A stretch of DNA of 64,000 bases from Evansella caseinilytica. GTDB taxonomy: Bacteria; Bacillota; Bacilli; Bacillales; Salisediminibacteriaceae. The DNA lies in NCBI RefSeq assembly GCF_900107275.1, contig NZ_FNPI01000026.1:1-64000 (forward strand), written 5' to 3'. Below the pieces are notes generated by a model. It did not search any database and was not told the DNA's origin. It worked only from the letters and a program-made list of their open reading frames with translations. The first letter of the stretch is position 1, and every line of letters begins with the position of its first letter. Positions 25,522 through 33,801 of this stretch are shown here, in pieces. The position numbers were made by a program, and so were the translations under genes.

Positions 25522-26814
25522 ATGCGTATAGGAATCATTGCCGATGATTTAACAGGTGCCAACGACAGCGGGGTGCAGCTGTCTCGCCGCGGATTGCAAA
25601 CATCCGTACGTTTTGACGTTTCCGACAACGACATCGCTGCAGAGAAGGCAATCGTCCTTGATACAGACAGCCGATCACTACAGCAAACCGAAGCCTACGA
25701 CCGGGTAAGAAGGGCCGCACGCTTTTTAAAAGAAAATCACTTTCCTGTCATCTATAAAAAAATTGATTCGACATTAAGAGGAAACTTAGGCGCGGAAGCA
25801 GATGCGACTTACGATGAATTGCTTCCTGATTTTGTCGTGATCGCACCGGCATACCCGAAAAACGGCAGAAAAATTGTATCAGGGCACTTATATTTACATG
25901 ATATTCCTGTAAACGAAACAGAAATAGCCAATGATCCGAAGTGCCCTGTGGATCAATCCGATGTCGGGCATGTTTTCCAAAAACAAACGAACCGCCCGAT
26001 TGGCCATATATACAAACAAGACTTGAAAAACGGTTTTGACACAGTGAAAGCAAAGATGGATGCGTTTTTAAAGGCAGGCATCCCGTACCTGCTGTTTGAC
26101 AGTGAAACAGAGGAAGAATTGCGAGCAGCCGCAACATTTGTTCATCAAAGTGGGTACAACATTGTCTGGCTTGGTTCGGCAGGATTGGCAAACTATTTAC
26201 CGGACATTTATCACATAAAAGATAATCATTCCATGCCAGCGAAGGTAAACACAAACGCTTCACCTGTATTGCTGGTAGCCGGCAGTGTCAGTTCCGTTAC
26301 CCGAAAACAATTAGAAGCTTTCTTATATCATGAACGGGTTGAAGGAATAATGGTAACTGCTGCTTTGCTCCTTTCAGAACAAACCTGGAAAACGGAAATC
26401 GCAAAAGCAGCGGCAAAGGCAAAAACTGCTTACTCGAAAGGATACCATGTTGCCATTTATCCGACAGGTGACAAGAGCGCCGTCAACGAAGCCCAAAAAC
26501 TAGGAGAACGATTAGGCTATGAAAAAGCGGAGGTCAGCACCCTGATCGTACAACGTCTCGGCTATTTGACAAATCTGCTGTTAAACGACATCTCCTTCAG
26601 CGGAATCATTCTGACCGGCGGCGATACTGCAAAACAAGTCTGCACGAGCATTGGCGCAGCGGGGATACAACTTCTGGATGAAATAGAAACCGGCATCCCT
26701 CTCGGCAAACTGATTGGACGCCATGAAATCCATGCCGTCACCAAAGCAGGTGCTTTCGGAACGGAGGAAACGTTTATCAAAGCGGCAAAAATATTACAAG
26801 GAGCTGATCTATAA
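25522..26814 (+). CDS. dtnK: Four-carbon acid sugar kinase (DUF1537 family)
   Basis: 430 residues. The N-terminal SBD-type domain starts with IGIIADDLTGANDSGVQLSRRG and contains YKKIDSTLRGN, both hallmarks of the DUF1537 sugar-acid kinases. The C-terminal nucleotide-binding domain has GIILTGGDTAKQVC. Characterised members phosphorylate D-threonate, D-erythronate or related acids at the 4-position. Pairing with PdxA2 and a KdgT-type permease supports a threonate/erythronate kinase; which epimer is not decidable. The ATG at 25522 lies behind AGAGGTGAAAG; the longer frame from 25411 runs into MITE sequence. The stop overlaps the next start (TAATG). Confidence 0.9.
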   Translation: MRIGIIADDLTGANDSGVQLSRRGLQTSVRFDVSDNDIAAEKAIVLDTDSRSLQQTEAYDRVRRAARFLKENHFPVIYKKIDSTLRGNLGAEADATYDELLPDFVVIAPAYPKNGRKIVSGHLYLHDIPVNETEIANDPKCPVDQSDVGHVFQKQTNRPIGHIYKQDLKNGFDTVKAKMDAFLKAGIPYLLFDSETEEELRAAATFVHQSGYNIVWLGSAGLANYLPDIYHIKDNHSMPAKVNTNASPVLLVAGSVSSVTRKQLEAFLYHERVEGIMVTAALLLSEQTWKTEIAKAAAKAKTAYSKGYHVAIYPTGDKSAVNEAQKLGERLGYEKAEVSTLIVQRLGYLTNLLLNDISFSGIILTGGDTAKQVCTSIGAAGIQLLDEIETGIPLGKLIGRHEIHAVTKAGAFGTEETFIKAAKILQGADL

Positions 26815-27812
26815 TGAAGCCTGTTATCGGAATAACCATGGGAGATGCAGCCGGCATCGGTCCGGAAATTATTGTGAAAAGCCTAGCACATAAAGAGGTT
26901 TACGAGCAATGCGCACCAATTGTTATCGGGGACGCCAAACTACTTCGGCGCGCTGCCGACATTACGGACACGAAGGTTACCATTCGTCCGATTTCCGCAC
27001 CGGAAGAAGCCGCCTTTCAATTAGGAACCATCGACTGTATTGACCTGAATCTGCTCCCGGGCGACTTGCCATTCGGCGGCATCTCTCCGGAAGCAGGAAA
27101 CGCAGCGTTTCACTATATTAAAACAGCGGTGGCGTTAGCAAAGGAGAAGAAAATCCATGCCATATGTACCGCCCCGATAAACAAAGAGGCGCTTCATAAA
27201 GGCGGACATATGTATCCCGGTCACACAGAAATCCTCGCAACATTAACCGATACAGAAGATTTCGCCATGATGTTGACATCGCCTAAACTGAAGGTCATTC
27301 ACTTAACGACGCACGTCGGACTGATCAAAGCCATTGAAATGATCAATCCGGAAAGAACCTACAATGTCGTCAAACTTGCACATGACACCTTAACAAGAGC
27401 TGGCTTCAACCACCCGAGCATTGCAGTCTGCGGCATCAACCCGCATGCCGGGGAAAACGGCCTGTTCGGCAACGGCGAGGAAGAAGAGAAATTAATTCCC
27501 GGTATCGAGAAAGCGCAAGCCGAAGGGATACATGTTTCCGGTCCTCACCCAGCAGACACCTTGTTTTTCCGCGCAGCCAGAGGCGACTTCGACATCGTCG
27601 TCGCCTGCTATCATGACCAGGGCCACGGGCCGATCAAAGTACTCGGCCTTGAATCCGGCGTCAATATTACCGTCGGGTTAAAGGGCGGTATTATCCGAAC
27701 GTCGGTAGATCACGGAACAGCCTTCGATATTGCCGGAAAAAACATCGCCGACGAAGGCAGCTTATTAGAAGCCATCCGCTCTGCTATTGAACTGGCGCCG
27801 AAAGAAGAATAA
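26814..27812 (+). CDS. pdxA2: 4-phospho-D-threonate/erythronate 3-dehydrogenase (PdxA2)
   Basis: 332 residues of the PdxA family. Metal-binding histidines lie in LTTHVGL and CYHDQGHGP, and TAPINKEALHKGG is a conserved active-site block. The family oxidises a 4-phospho-hydroxy acid, followed by decarboxylation. In B6 synthesis the substrate is 4-phosphohydroxy-threonine. Next to a DUF1537 kinase the PdxA2 subgroup instead converts 4-phospho-threonate or -erythronate to dihydroxyacetone phosphate. The start overlaps the kinase stop by one base, so translation is coupled. No pyridoxine genes are nearby. Confidence 0.9.
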   Translation: MKPVIGITMGDAAGIGPEIIVKSLAHKEVYEQCAPIVIGDAKLLRRAADITDTKVTIRPISAPEEAAFQLGTIDCIDLNLLPGDLPFGGISPEAGNAAFHYIKTAVALAKEKKIHAICTAPINKEALHKGGHMYPGHTEILATLTDTEDFAMMLTSPKLKVIHLTTHVGLIKAIEMINPERTYNVVKLAHDTLTRAGFNHPSIAVCGINPHAGENGLFGNGEEEEKLIPGIEKAQAEGIHVSGPHPADTLFFRAARGDFDIVVACYHDQGHGPIKVLGLESGVNITVGLKGGIIRTSVDHGTAFDIAGKNIADEGSLLEAIRSAIELAPKEE

Positions 27813-27892
27813 CCGCAGGGGCCGGAAAATGCCTTGCATCATGTATTTATTCCTCCGAGCGAAGACCAACAAAACTGCCCCGCTCTTTTAAA

Positions 27893-28147
27893 CGGTGGTA
27901 TCTCAAAAGGGTGTTTTTCCCTTTTGAGACACCACCGAAGCAATGAGCGAAGCCGCTGCATCTTTTCAAAAGCCCGATAGGGTGGTTTTTTCCTATCGAG
28001 CGTGCAGCGACGAGCAAAGCTACGATGCCTTTCCCTTCGAGTTGTCTCGACGGATCGTCATCGAAGCTTTGCTAGCAGAGGAAGAGACAAGCACGGTGCC
28101 ATTGCACTGATATTTTTTTAAATCGTTTTGTCTTTTGATACAGCCCC
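27893..28147 (-). mobile_element. MITE family 2, copy A (about 255 bp)
   Basis: Termini are GGTGGTATCTCAAAAGGG on one side, immediately folding with CCCTTTTGAGACACCACC, and TTTTGATACAGCCCC on the other. The interior matches the copies at 36039-36388 and 41525-41990 over most of its length, for example GATGCAGCGGC, CGATAGG, CGTCGAGACAACTCGA and GAAGAGACAAGCACGG. It lies between convergent pdxA2 and the aldehyde dehydrogenase gene, and its hairpin may act as a terminator for both. No coding capacity. Confidence 0.8.
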
Positions 28148-28196
28148 ATCGCATGTCAAGCCAACGATGTCTGTTCAGCATCTGCAGCTTCATTTC

Positions 28197-29606
28197 TCAT
28201 TTGAAGGCGACTGATACATACTTTACTTCCAAAAATTCTTCGATTCCGTAACGCCCGCCTTCACGACCAAGACCGCTCTCTTTCCAGCCACCAAACGGCG
28301 CTTGCGCCACCGAAGGCATACCATCATTCACGCCGACAATTCCATATTCCAGCTTCTCACTTAACCGAATCGCTCTGCCAATATTTTCTGTAAAAATATA
28401 GGCAGCCAATCCGTACGGTGTATTATTCGCTCGTTCAATTACCTCTTCCTCCGTATCGAACGTGGCAACTGGGGCGAGGGGGCCGAACGTCTCTTCCTTC
28501 ATGCAGAGCATCTCGTCGGTTGCACCGGTGATGATCGTCGGTTCGAAGAAATGTCCCGTCACATGGCCGCCAACAGCAACCTGACCTCCTTTTTTCACGG
28601 CATCGGCGATTTGCCCGTTTACCTTGTCCACTGCCGCCTTGTCGATTAACGGACCAATCGTGACGCCTTCCTCCAGTCCATTGCCTACCTTTAGCTCCCG
28701 TACTTTTAACGCAAATGCTTCCGTGAAAGCTTCGGCGACATCACTCGCAACGTAAATTCGATTGGCGCACACACATGTCTGACCCGCGTTGCGAAATTTG
28801 GAGGCGATCACCTGGTCCACCGCTGTCTCCAGATCAGCATCCTCCATCACGATAAACGGCGCATGACCTCCGAGTTCTAACGAGATTTTTTTTACCGTTT
28901 GTGCTGCTCCCCGCATCAAAAGCTTTCCTACTTCTGTCGAGCCTGTAAACGTGATTTTTCTTACCCGCGCATCCTCAAGCCACGCCTCGCCAATGTCGCT
29001 CGCATTCCCCGTGACGACATTAAAAACCCCGGGAGGAATTCCTGCTTTGTCTGCCAATTGGGCCAGCTTTAACGCCGTTAACGGCGTTTGCTCTGCCGGC
29101 TTCACAACAACGGTGCAGCCAGCCGCCAACGCAGGCGCCACTTTCCTTGTAATCATCGCCGCTGGAAAGTTCCACGGGGTTATAGCCGCAATCACGCCCA
29201 CCGGCTGCTTTTGCACAAAAATTCGTTTGTTACTGGCCGAGGCAGGGATAATGTCACCATAAACCCGCTTTCCTTCTTCGGCATACCATTGGATAAACGA
29301 GTTCGCGTATTGAACCTCGCCAATCGCTTCGCGAAGCGGCTTTCCTTGCTCCTTCGTCATGACTTCACCAATGTCTTCCTGATGCTTTTGAATGAGCTGA
29401 AACCACCTCATCAAACAGTCGCTCCGCTCCGCCGCGGTTTTACCCGCCCAGCCAGAAAATGCATCATGCGCAGCGGAAACGGCAAGCTTCGCCTCTTTCT
29501 TGCCCCCAAAAGGAACCGTATCAATGACCTCTCCTGTCGCCGGATTGGTCACCTCGATTGTTCCCGTTCCGCTATTGACCCACTCTCCATTAATATAGTG
29601 ATCCAT
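28197..29606 (-). CDS. gabD: NAD(P)-dependent succinate-semialdehyde dehydrogenase-like aldehyde dehydrogenase
   Basis: 469 residues of the aldehyde dehydrogenase superfamily. The cofactor-site motifs ITPWNFPAAMITRK and FTGSTEVGKLL are present, with catalytic Glu in LELGGHAPFIV and catalytic Cys in RNAGQTCVCANR. The overall pattern is that of the GabD group. It oxidises succinate semialdehyde (or a similar short aldehyde) to the acid. It stands alone, convergent with pdxA2, with no GABA aminotransferase nearby, so its physiological substrate is open. The ATG follows GGAGAGGAGG-like sequence. Confidence 0.88.
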   Translation of the reverse strand: MDHYINGEWVNSGTGTIEVTNPATGEVIDTVPFGGKKEAKLAVSAAHDAFSGWAGKTAAERSDCLMRWFQLIQKHQEDIGEVMTKEQGKPLREAIGEVQYANSFIQWYAEEGKRVYGDIIPASASNKRIFVQKQPVGVIAAITPWNFPAAMITRKVAPALAAGCTVVVKPAEQTPLTALKLAQLADKAGIPPGVFNVVTGNASDIGEAWLEDARVRKITFTGSTEVGKLLMRGAAQTVKKISLELGGHAPFIVMEDADLETAVDQVIASKFRNAGQTCVCANRIYVASDVAEAFTEAFALKVRELKVGNGLEEGVTIGPLIDKAAVDKVNGQIADAVKKGGQVAVGGHVTGHFFEPTIITGATDEMLCMKEETFGPLAPVATFDTEEEVIERANNTPYGLAAYIFTENIGRAIRLSEKLEYGIVGVNDGMPSVAQAPFGGWKESGLGREGGRYGIEEFLEVKYVSVAFK

Positions 29607-29762
29607 CGATAGCCTCCTCTCCCTTCCATCGCCTGATCCTACGTTTTTTTATTTACATTATCATTATATTTCCCTTTTCCCATCTGAACAAAGAAATATA
29701 GCTCAATGAGGAAGCAATCGATGAAACTATAGATGAAGTTGTAACTTTCTTTATTTAAAAAT

Positions 29763-29793
29763 CAACCGGCCACCATTTGAAAGCAGCCGGTTG
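29763..29793 (-). terminator. Terminator of the sulfatase/PTS operon
   Basis: CAACCGGC (29763-29770) pairs with GCCGGTTG (29786-29793). On the minus strand the stem is followed by ATTTTTAAA. It lies 66 bp past the stop codon of the sulfatase gene. Confidence 0.75.
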
Positions 29794-29858
29794 TAACCCC
29801 TTTAGATATATATGACATGTTTATTCTATCTTTTTACAATCCCATGTTCATTTACATG

Positions 29859-31307
29859 TCAGAAGCGTTTATCTTGCTTAAACGGCACAACATCCCCGGT
29901 TTCAAAAAAATGCCTTAGCATCCGCTCTTTATACTTGACGATTAACTGTTGGAATTCCGGATTTTGAATTTGATTGTTTTTTTCTAATGGATCTGCTCTC
30001 ATGTCATAGAATTCATCTTCTTCATAAAGACGATAGACGAATTTATATTTCTCATCTCGTATCATCATCGCCTTCGTGTGCTGCGGCATTTTCTCTTGTT
30101 CCGTCGTTCTCGCCCAATATTCATTGGCAGGGCTATGCCCCGCATCCATACAATGCGTCTCTCCCTCAAGTCGACCACCTTCACTAAACACGACATCCCT
30201 ATGCTTGTCCGAGCCAGCCAGCACATTTTTCAATGATTTACCGAATTGTGTATGCTGCGGTTGAATATTTAATAAATCATGTATCGTAGCTTGCACATCA
30301 ATTAATTCTACTAATGCGTCGGTTTTACGGGGTTTCAATTCTGTGCTCCTTGCAGGTTTGATCACTAACGGAACTCTTGTTAACAGGTCTTCAAACGTAT
30401 TTTGATTTTTTTCTGCCAGCTCATAATCCCCGGTATAATCACCGTGATCGCTAAAGAAAACAAAGATTGTGTCATCGTACAATTCTTTTTCTTTCAGAAC
30501 ATTTACCAACTCGCCTATATGGTAATCTAATTTCGTACCCATTGCATAGTATACATGTTTCATTTGCTTGAGTTCCTCGTCCGACCAATTGTACAATTTT
30601 TGGTTATCGTGAATCCCGCGAATAATGCTTGGTTTTCTCTCCCATTCTTCCTCCGTTAGTCGGACAGGGTCAGGAATTTCTTCTTTATCGATAAGGTCGA
30701 ACCACCCCTTTTCAATTTCGTACGGCGGATGCGGCAAGGAAAGTGCTAAATAGATACAAAACGGTTCTTCACCATACTTCCCTTCCTCAAGGAATTCCAT
30801 GGCATTTCTAATTTGCTTTGCGTCGATATTATTAATGTCTTCTCTGATCCCTTTATAGTGAGAATACTCGTATTCTGTTTTCTTTAAATCTCCATCGTTC
30901 TTCTTGCTTTTTTGTTTTGTATATCGGGCAAAGAACTCTGCATATTGATCATCTCTCGTTGAAAAATATTTCGAGCTGTCGGCACTGATTTTAAGGAAGT
31001 CATTACGACCGCCCCAGTATACATGGTAACCGGATTGCTTTAATGTTTTTAAGATATTCGGCTGATCGTCGTCCATCAAGTGATGCATCGTACGAAATCC
31101 GTTTGTATGTGGGTACCAGCCAGTTAAAAAGGAGCTTCTGCTAGGTACACAGACAGGGTTCTGGCAATAGGCATTTGAGAAACTGACTCCTTCTTCTGAA
31201 AGAAAATCGATGTTAGGTGTCTTTACCGCGGTATTTCCACTATATCCAACGGAGTCAAACCTCCACTGATCTGCTACTATCATTACTACATTCGGTCTTT
31301 TAGCCAT
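29859..31307 (-). CDS. Cytoplasmic type I sulfatase (PTS cassette one)
   Basis: 482 residues of the alkaline-phosphatase-like sulfatase family. The N-terminal metal site has VADQWRFDS. The activation motif CVPSRSSFLTG (C53-P55-R57) is the C-x-P-x-R type whose Cys becomes formylglycine. Further metal residues lie in FFSDHGDYTGDYEL. There is no signal peptide, so it should act in the cytosol on a sugar already imported by the PTS encoded just upstream. Its maturases (FGE and anSME) are encoded about 6-9 kb upstream. The ATG at 31307 was chosen although no good binding site is adjacent: AAGGAGAT lies about 33 bases upstream within a hairpin. The frame continues upstream to 31427. Confidence 0.92.
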   Translation of the reverse strand: MAKRPNVVMIVADQWRFDSVGYSGNTAVKTPNIDFLSEEGVSFSNAYCQNPVCVPSRSSFLTGWYPHTNGFRTMHHLMDDDQPNILKTLKQSGYHVYWGGRNDFLKISADSSKYFSTRDDQYAEFFARYTKQKSKKNDGDLKKTEYEYSHYKGIREDINNIDAKQIRNAMEFLEEGKYGEEPFCIYLALSLPHPPYEIEKGWFDLIDKEEIPDPVRLTEEEWERKPSIIRGIHDNQKLYNWSDEELKQMKHVYYAMGTKLDYHIGELVNVLKEKELYDDTIFVFFSDHGDYTGDYELAEKNQNTFEDLLTRVPLVIKPARSTELKPRKTDALVELIDVQATIHDLLNIQPQHTQFGKSLKNVLAGSDKHRDVVFSEGGRLEGETHCMDAGHSPANEYWARTTEQEKMPQHTKAMMIRDEKYKFVYRLYEEDEFYDMRADPLEKNNQIQNPEFQQLIVKYKERMLRHFFETGDVVPFKQDKRF

Positions 31308-31317
31308 AATTTTTTTA

Positions 31318-31347
31318 TAAGGAGATAGTATAAATTTCTTATCTCCT
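31318..31347 (-). promoter_or_regulatory. Hairpin holding the Shine-Dalgarno upstream of the sulfatase start
   Basis: AAGGAGATA and TATCTCCTT form a 9-bp inverted repeat with a 12-base AT-rich loop, ending 10 bases before the sulfatase ATG. The only strong Shine-Dalgarno sequence in the region is one arm of this stem. Translation could therefore be controlled by opening of the hairpin. The rest of the 31308-31599 gap shows no gene. Confidence 0.5.
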
Positions 31348-31599
31348 TCTTCCCCCTTTCCGTTCAAAATCCAACTTGTCTCTAGGACGGAATATGTCTC
31401 GAGTACTTTCTCGGGGCCGGGATGCATCGAACGAACCCACTATATTTTTAAATACGCTTGATAAAGAATATTCAAAAATTCCTTCAGAAAAATCCCCCAG
31501 TGAGTCTATCCCCTCCGTTGCCCAGGCCTGTCGAGACTCGATTTTCTTTGTTGCTCATTTTCTGTATTCAAACTATAAAAAATTTTCGCAACTTTCAAC

Positions 31600-32892
31600 T
31601 TATTTATCGTTACTGTTTGGCTTCCCTTCTTCTACTTCCTCTTTTAGTGCTTGTTTATCCAGGATTCTAAAAAATGGATAATAAATAGCAACAGAAATCC
31701 CAATACATAATAATTGCCAAACAGCGAGTAAGATGCCGCCTTGTACAAAACCACCAATAAATAGCGGAGATCCAACAGGCATCGGCGTGCCATTGGCAAT
31801 CGGAAGGATGCCAAGAACCATGACAGAGTACGTAGAAATGGCAATGGTAACAGGTGCTAAGATAATCGGAATAATCATATAAGGATTTAGCACGATCGGT
31901 GTTCCAAACATAAGCGGCTCGTTAATGCTAAAAAACGAAGCTGGCAAAGCAAGTTTACCTAAAGTTTTGTATCGTTTGCTTTTAGCAATAAATGCCATAA
32001 GCAAGCATAAACCAATGGTCGCGCCCGCTCCCCCAAGGGAGATGAACTCCGAATATAGTGCCATCGTCACAATATTTGTATGTTCCTTACCTTGGGCAAT
32101 TGCCTCTAAGTTTTCCAAGCCGAGCGGCATCCAAACGGTCATAAGAACAGGAGAAAGCACCAATCCGCCATGAATTCCTAGAAACCAAAGCAAATTAATA
32201 AGCAAAACCACGATTACCAGCGACCAAAATCCACTCCCCAACTCTTGAAGCGGCGCTTGAATAAGTGAATAAATTCCTGCATGCAAGCTGCCAAATGAAG
32301 TTAACTTAAATAAACTGTAAATCATTAAAAAGAAAATCACGATAATAAATGCAGGAATGAGATTAGCAAAGCTTTTGGAAACTGTTGGCGGTACACCTGC
32401 CGGCATCTTAATCGTCCAGCCTTTTTGAACAATATATACGTAAATACGCGCGGAAACTAAACCGACAAGGATCGCTGTGAATAGACCGGGGGCACCAAGA
32501 TATAGAAATGGAAGAGCGTTCGCCCCGCTCTCTAACTGTTCAATTGGCGTAAGGATCAAAAAGCTGACTAACGCAATAAGACCTGCCCCAGCTCCTTCTT
32601 GCTCATATTGTTTCGCTAATCGATAGGCGATAAAAAACACCGCATAAAGAGAAATAGCGCTGATAGTCAAAAGTGATGGAGCTTCAATTAAGATCTTCAA
32701 ATTAGTTGTTTCTAAAAATTCCTGATACTTCTGTATCCCTAAATTAGCCAATAATGTTGAAAAAGCTCCAATAATTAAAACGGGTAAGGTAGCTAGAAGC
32801 CCCTCAGAGATAGCCTTTATATACTTATTATTATTAATAACACCCGCCACGGATTGGAACTTCATTTGGAGATTTTCTAGCTTTGTACTCAA
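31600..32892 (-). CDS. PTS EIIC permease, lactose/cellobiose family (cassette one)
   Basis: 430 residues with about ten hydrophobic segments. It matches the CelB-type EIIC of the Lac family: the N-terminal amphipathic start NKYIKAISEGLLATLPVLIIGAF and the Glu-containing signature FSINEPLMFGTPIVLNP. It translocates and phosphorylates a disaccharide or glycoside with the EIIB and EIIA encoded upstream. The start is a TTG behind AAGGGAGTG. A sulfatase gene follows, so the transported sugar is probably sulfated. No phospho-glycosidase is in this cassette, although a GH1 enzyme is encoded near 52 kb. Confidence 0.92.
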   Translation of the reverse strand: MSTKLENLQMKFQSVAGVINNNKYIKAISEGLLATLPVLIIGAFSTLLANLGIQKYQEFLETTNLKILIEAPSLLTISAISLYAVFFIAYRLAKQYEQEGAGAGLIALVSFLILTPIEQLESGANALPFLYLGAPGLFTAILVGLVSARIYVYIVQKGWTIKMPAGVPPTVSKSFANLIPAFIIVIFFLMIYSLFKLTSFGSLHAGIYSLIQAPLQELGSGFWSLVIVVLLINLLWFLGIHGGLVLSPVLMTVWMPLGLENLEAIAQGKEHTNIVTMALYSEFISLGGAGATIGLCLLMAFIAKSKRYKTLGKLALPASFFSINEPLMFGTPIVLNPYMIIPIILAPVTIAISTYSVMVLGILPIANGTPMPVGSPLFIGGFVQGGILLAVWQLLCIGISVAIYYPFFRILDKQALKEEVEEGKPNSNDK

Positions 32893-32916
32893 TTTATTTC
32901 ACTCCCTTAAATAAAG

Positions 32917-33231
32917 TTATTGACTGTTGTCAATCAGTTCTAATGCTCTTTCCAATACCTTTTCTCCGTGCATCATACCGTAATCAACACTATTAATGAC
33001 TTCAACAGGGATTCCCTTACTTCCGAATTCACTTTCATATTTACTTTTCATATAGGAAACTTGCGGTCCAAGTAAAAGCACTTGCATCTCATCTGCGAAT
33101 TTAGCGAGATCAGATCCAGCCGTTGCATTAATCGTAATTTTCTCCGGGCTATTTTTGGCAGCTTCCTTCATTTTACTAACCAACAAACTAGTAGACATCC
33201 CGGCAGCACAGACTAATACAATGTTCTTCAT
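32917..33231 (-). CDS. PTS EIIB component, lactose/cellobiose family (cassette one)
   Basis: 104 residues. The phospho-Cys is C8 in IVLVCAAGMSTSLLV, followed by LLLGPQVSYM, both typical of the Lac-family EIIB. The ATG at 33231 lies behind AGGGGG; the longer frame extends into the EIIA gene without a start signal. It is the middle gene of EIIA-EIIB-EIIC. Confidence 0.93.
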   Translation of the reverse strand: MKNIVLVCAAGMSTSLLVSKMKEAAKNSPEKITINATAGSDLAKFADEMQVLLLGPQVSYMKSKYESEFGSKGIPVEVINSVDYGMMHGEKVLERALELIDNSQ

Positions 33232-33268
33232 CTTTATTCCCCCTTGTATTTGATAAATTTGCTTTCCA

Positions 33269-33595
33269 TTACTTTTGTTTGTGAAAAGCCTGTTCCATCT
33301 TAATATGCATATCAATGAATTCTTCTGCTAAATCACGGACGGTCATTGCATTCATTAAATGATCCTGTGCATGAATCATGAGCAGGGTAACCTCCTGCTT
33401 TTGACCACCGGCCTCCTGTTGGATTAAGCTTGTTTGAACGCCATGAGCTTTTCCTAGTTCTTCGCTTGATTGTTTAAGCCGTTCTCTTGATTTATCTATC
33501 TCACCATTTTTTGCATGATGGATAGCCTCCATTGCTTTACTTCTGGCATTTCCTGCGTTAACGATAATGCCGATAATTATTTCCTCATAATTCAC
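33269..33595 (-). CDS. PTS EIIA component, lactose/cellobiose family (cassette one)
   Basis: 108 residues, an all-helical trimeric EIIA-Lac domain. The active His is in LLMIHAQDHLMNAM; the N-terminal IIVNAGNARSKAMEAI block is typical of the family. The GTG at 33595 was chosen because AGAGGTG ends eight bases upstream; no ATG gives a suitable start. It is preceded by the PRD regulator gene. The gap at 33596-33801 contains an inverted repeat, TTTTCCGT/ACGGAAAA near 33713, that could be a terminator or regulator-responsive leader. Confidence 0.92.
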   Translation of the reverse strand: MNYEEIIIGIIVNAGNARSKAMEAIHHAKNGEIDKSRERLKQSSEELGKAHGVQTSLIQQEAGGQKQEVTLLMIHAQDHLMNAMTVRDLAEEFIDMHIKMEQAFHKQK

Positions 33596-33801
33596 TGACA
33601 CATCACCTCTGAGTAAAATGAATAGCTTCTTAGGACGGTGTTGTTTTATGTTATTTCTGACTACCGTAATCCAATTGTATTTCGAAAACCCTTTCATTTA
33701 CAGACATCTATTTTCCGTCATACAACGGAAAAAAAATAACGGCGGGACCTTCCTCCTCCCTCCCCGATAAAGAGAAGTGTTGATTTATTTGGGCTAACTC
33801 C

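Noticed and set aside
26814-27812. Pyridoxine biosynthesis PdxA
   Set aside because: It is coupled to a DUF1537 kinase and a sugar-acid permease, which is the PdxA2 context.
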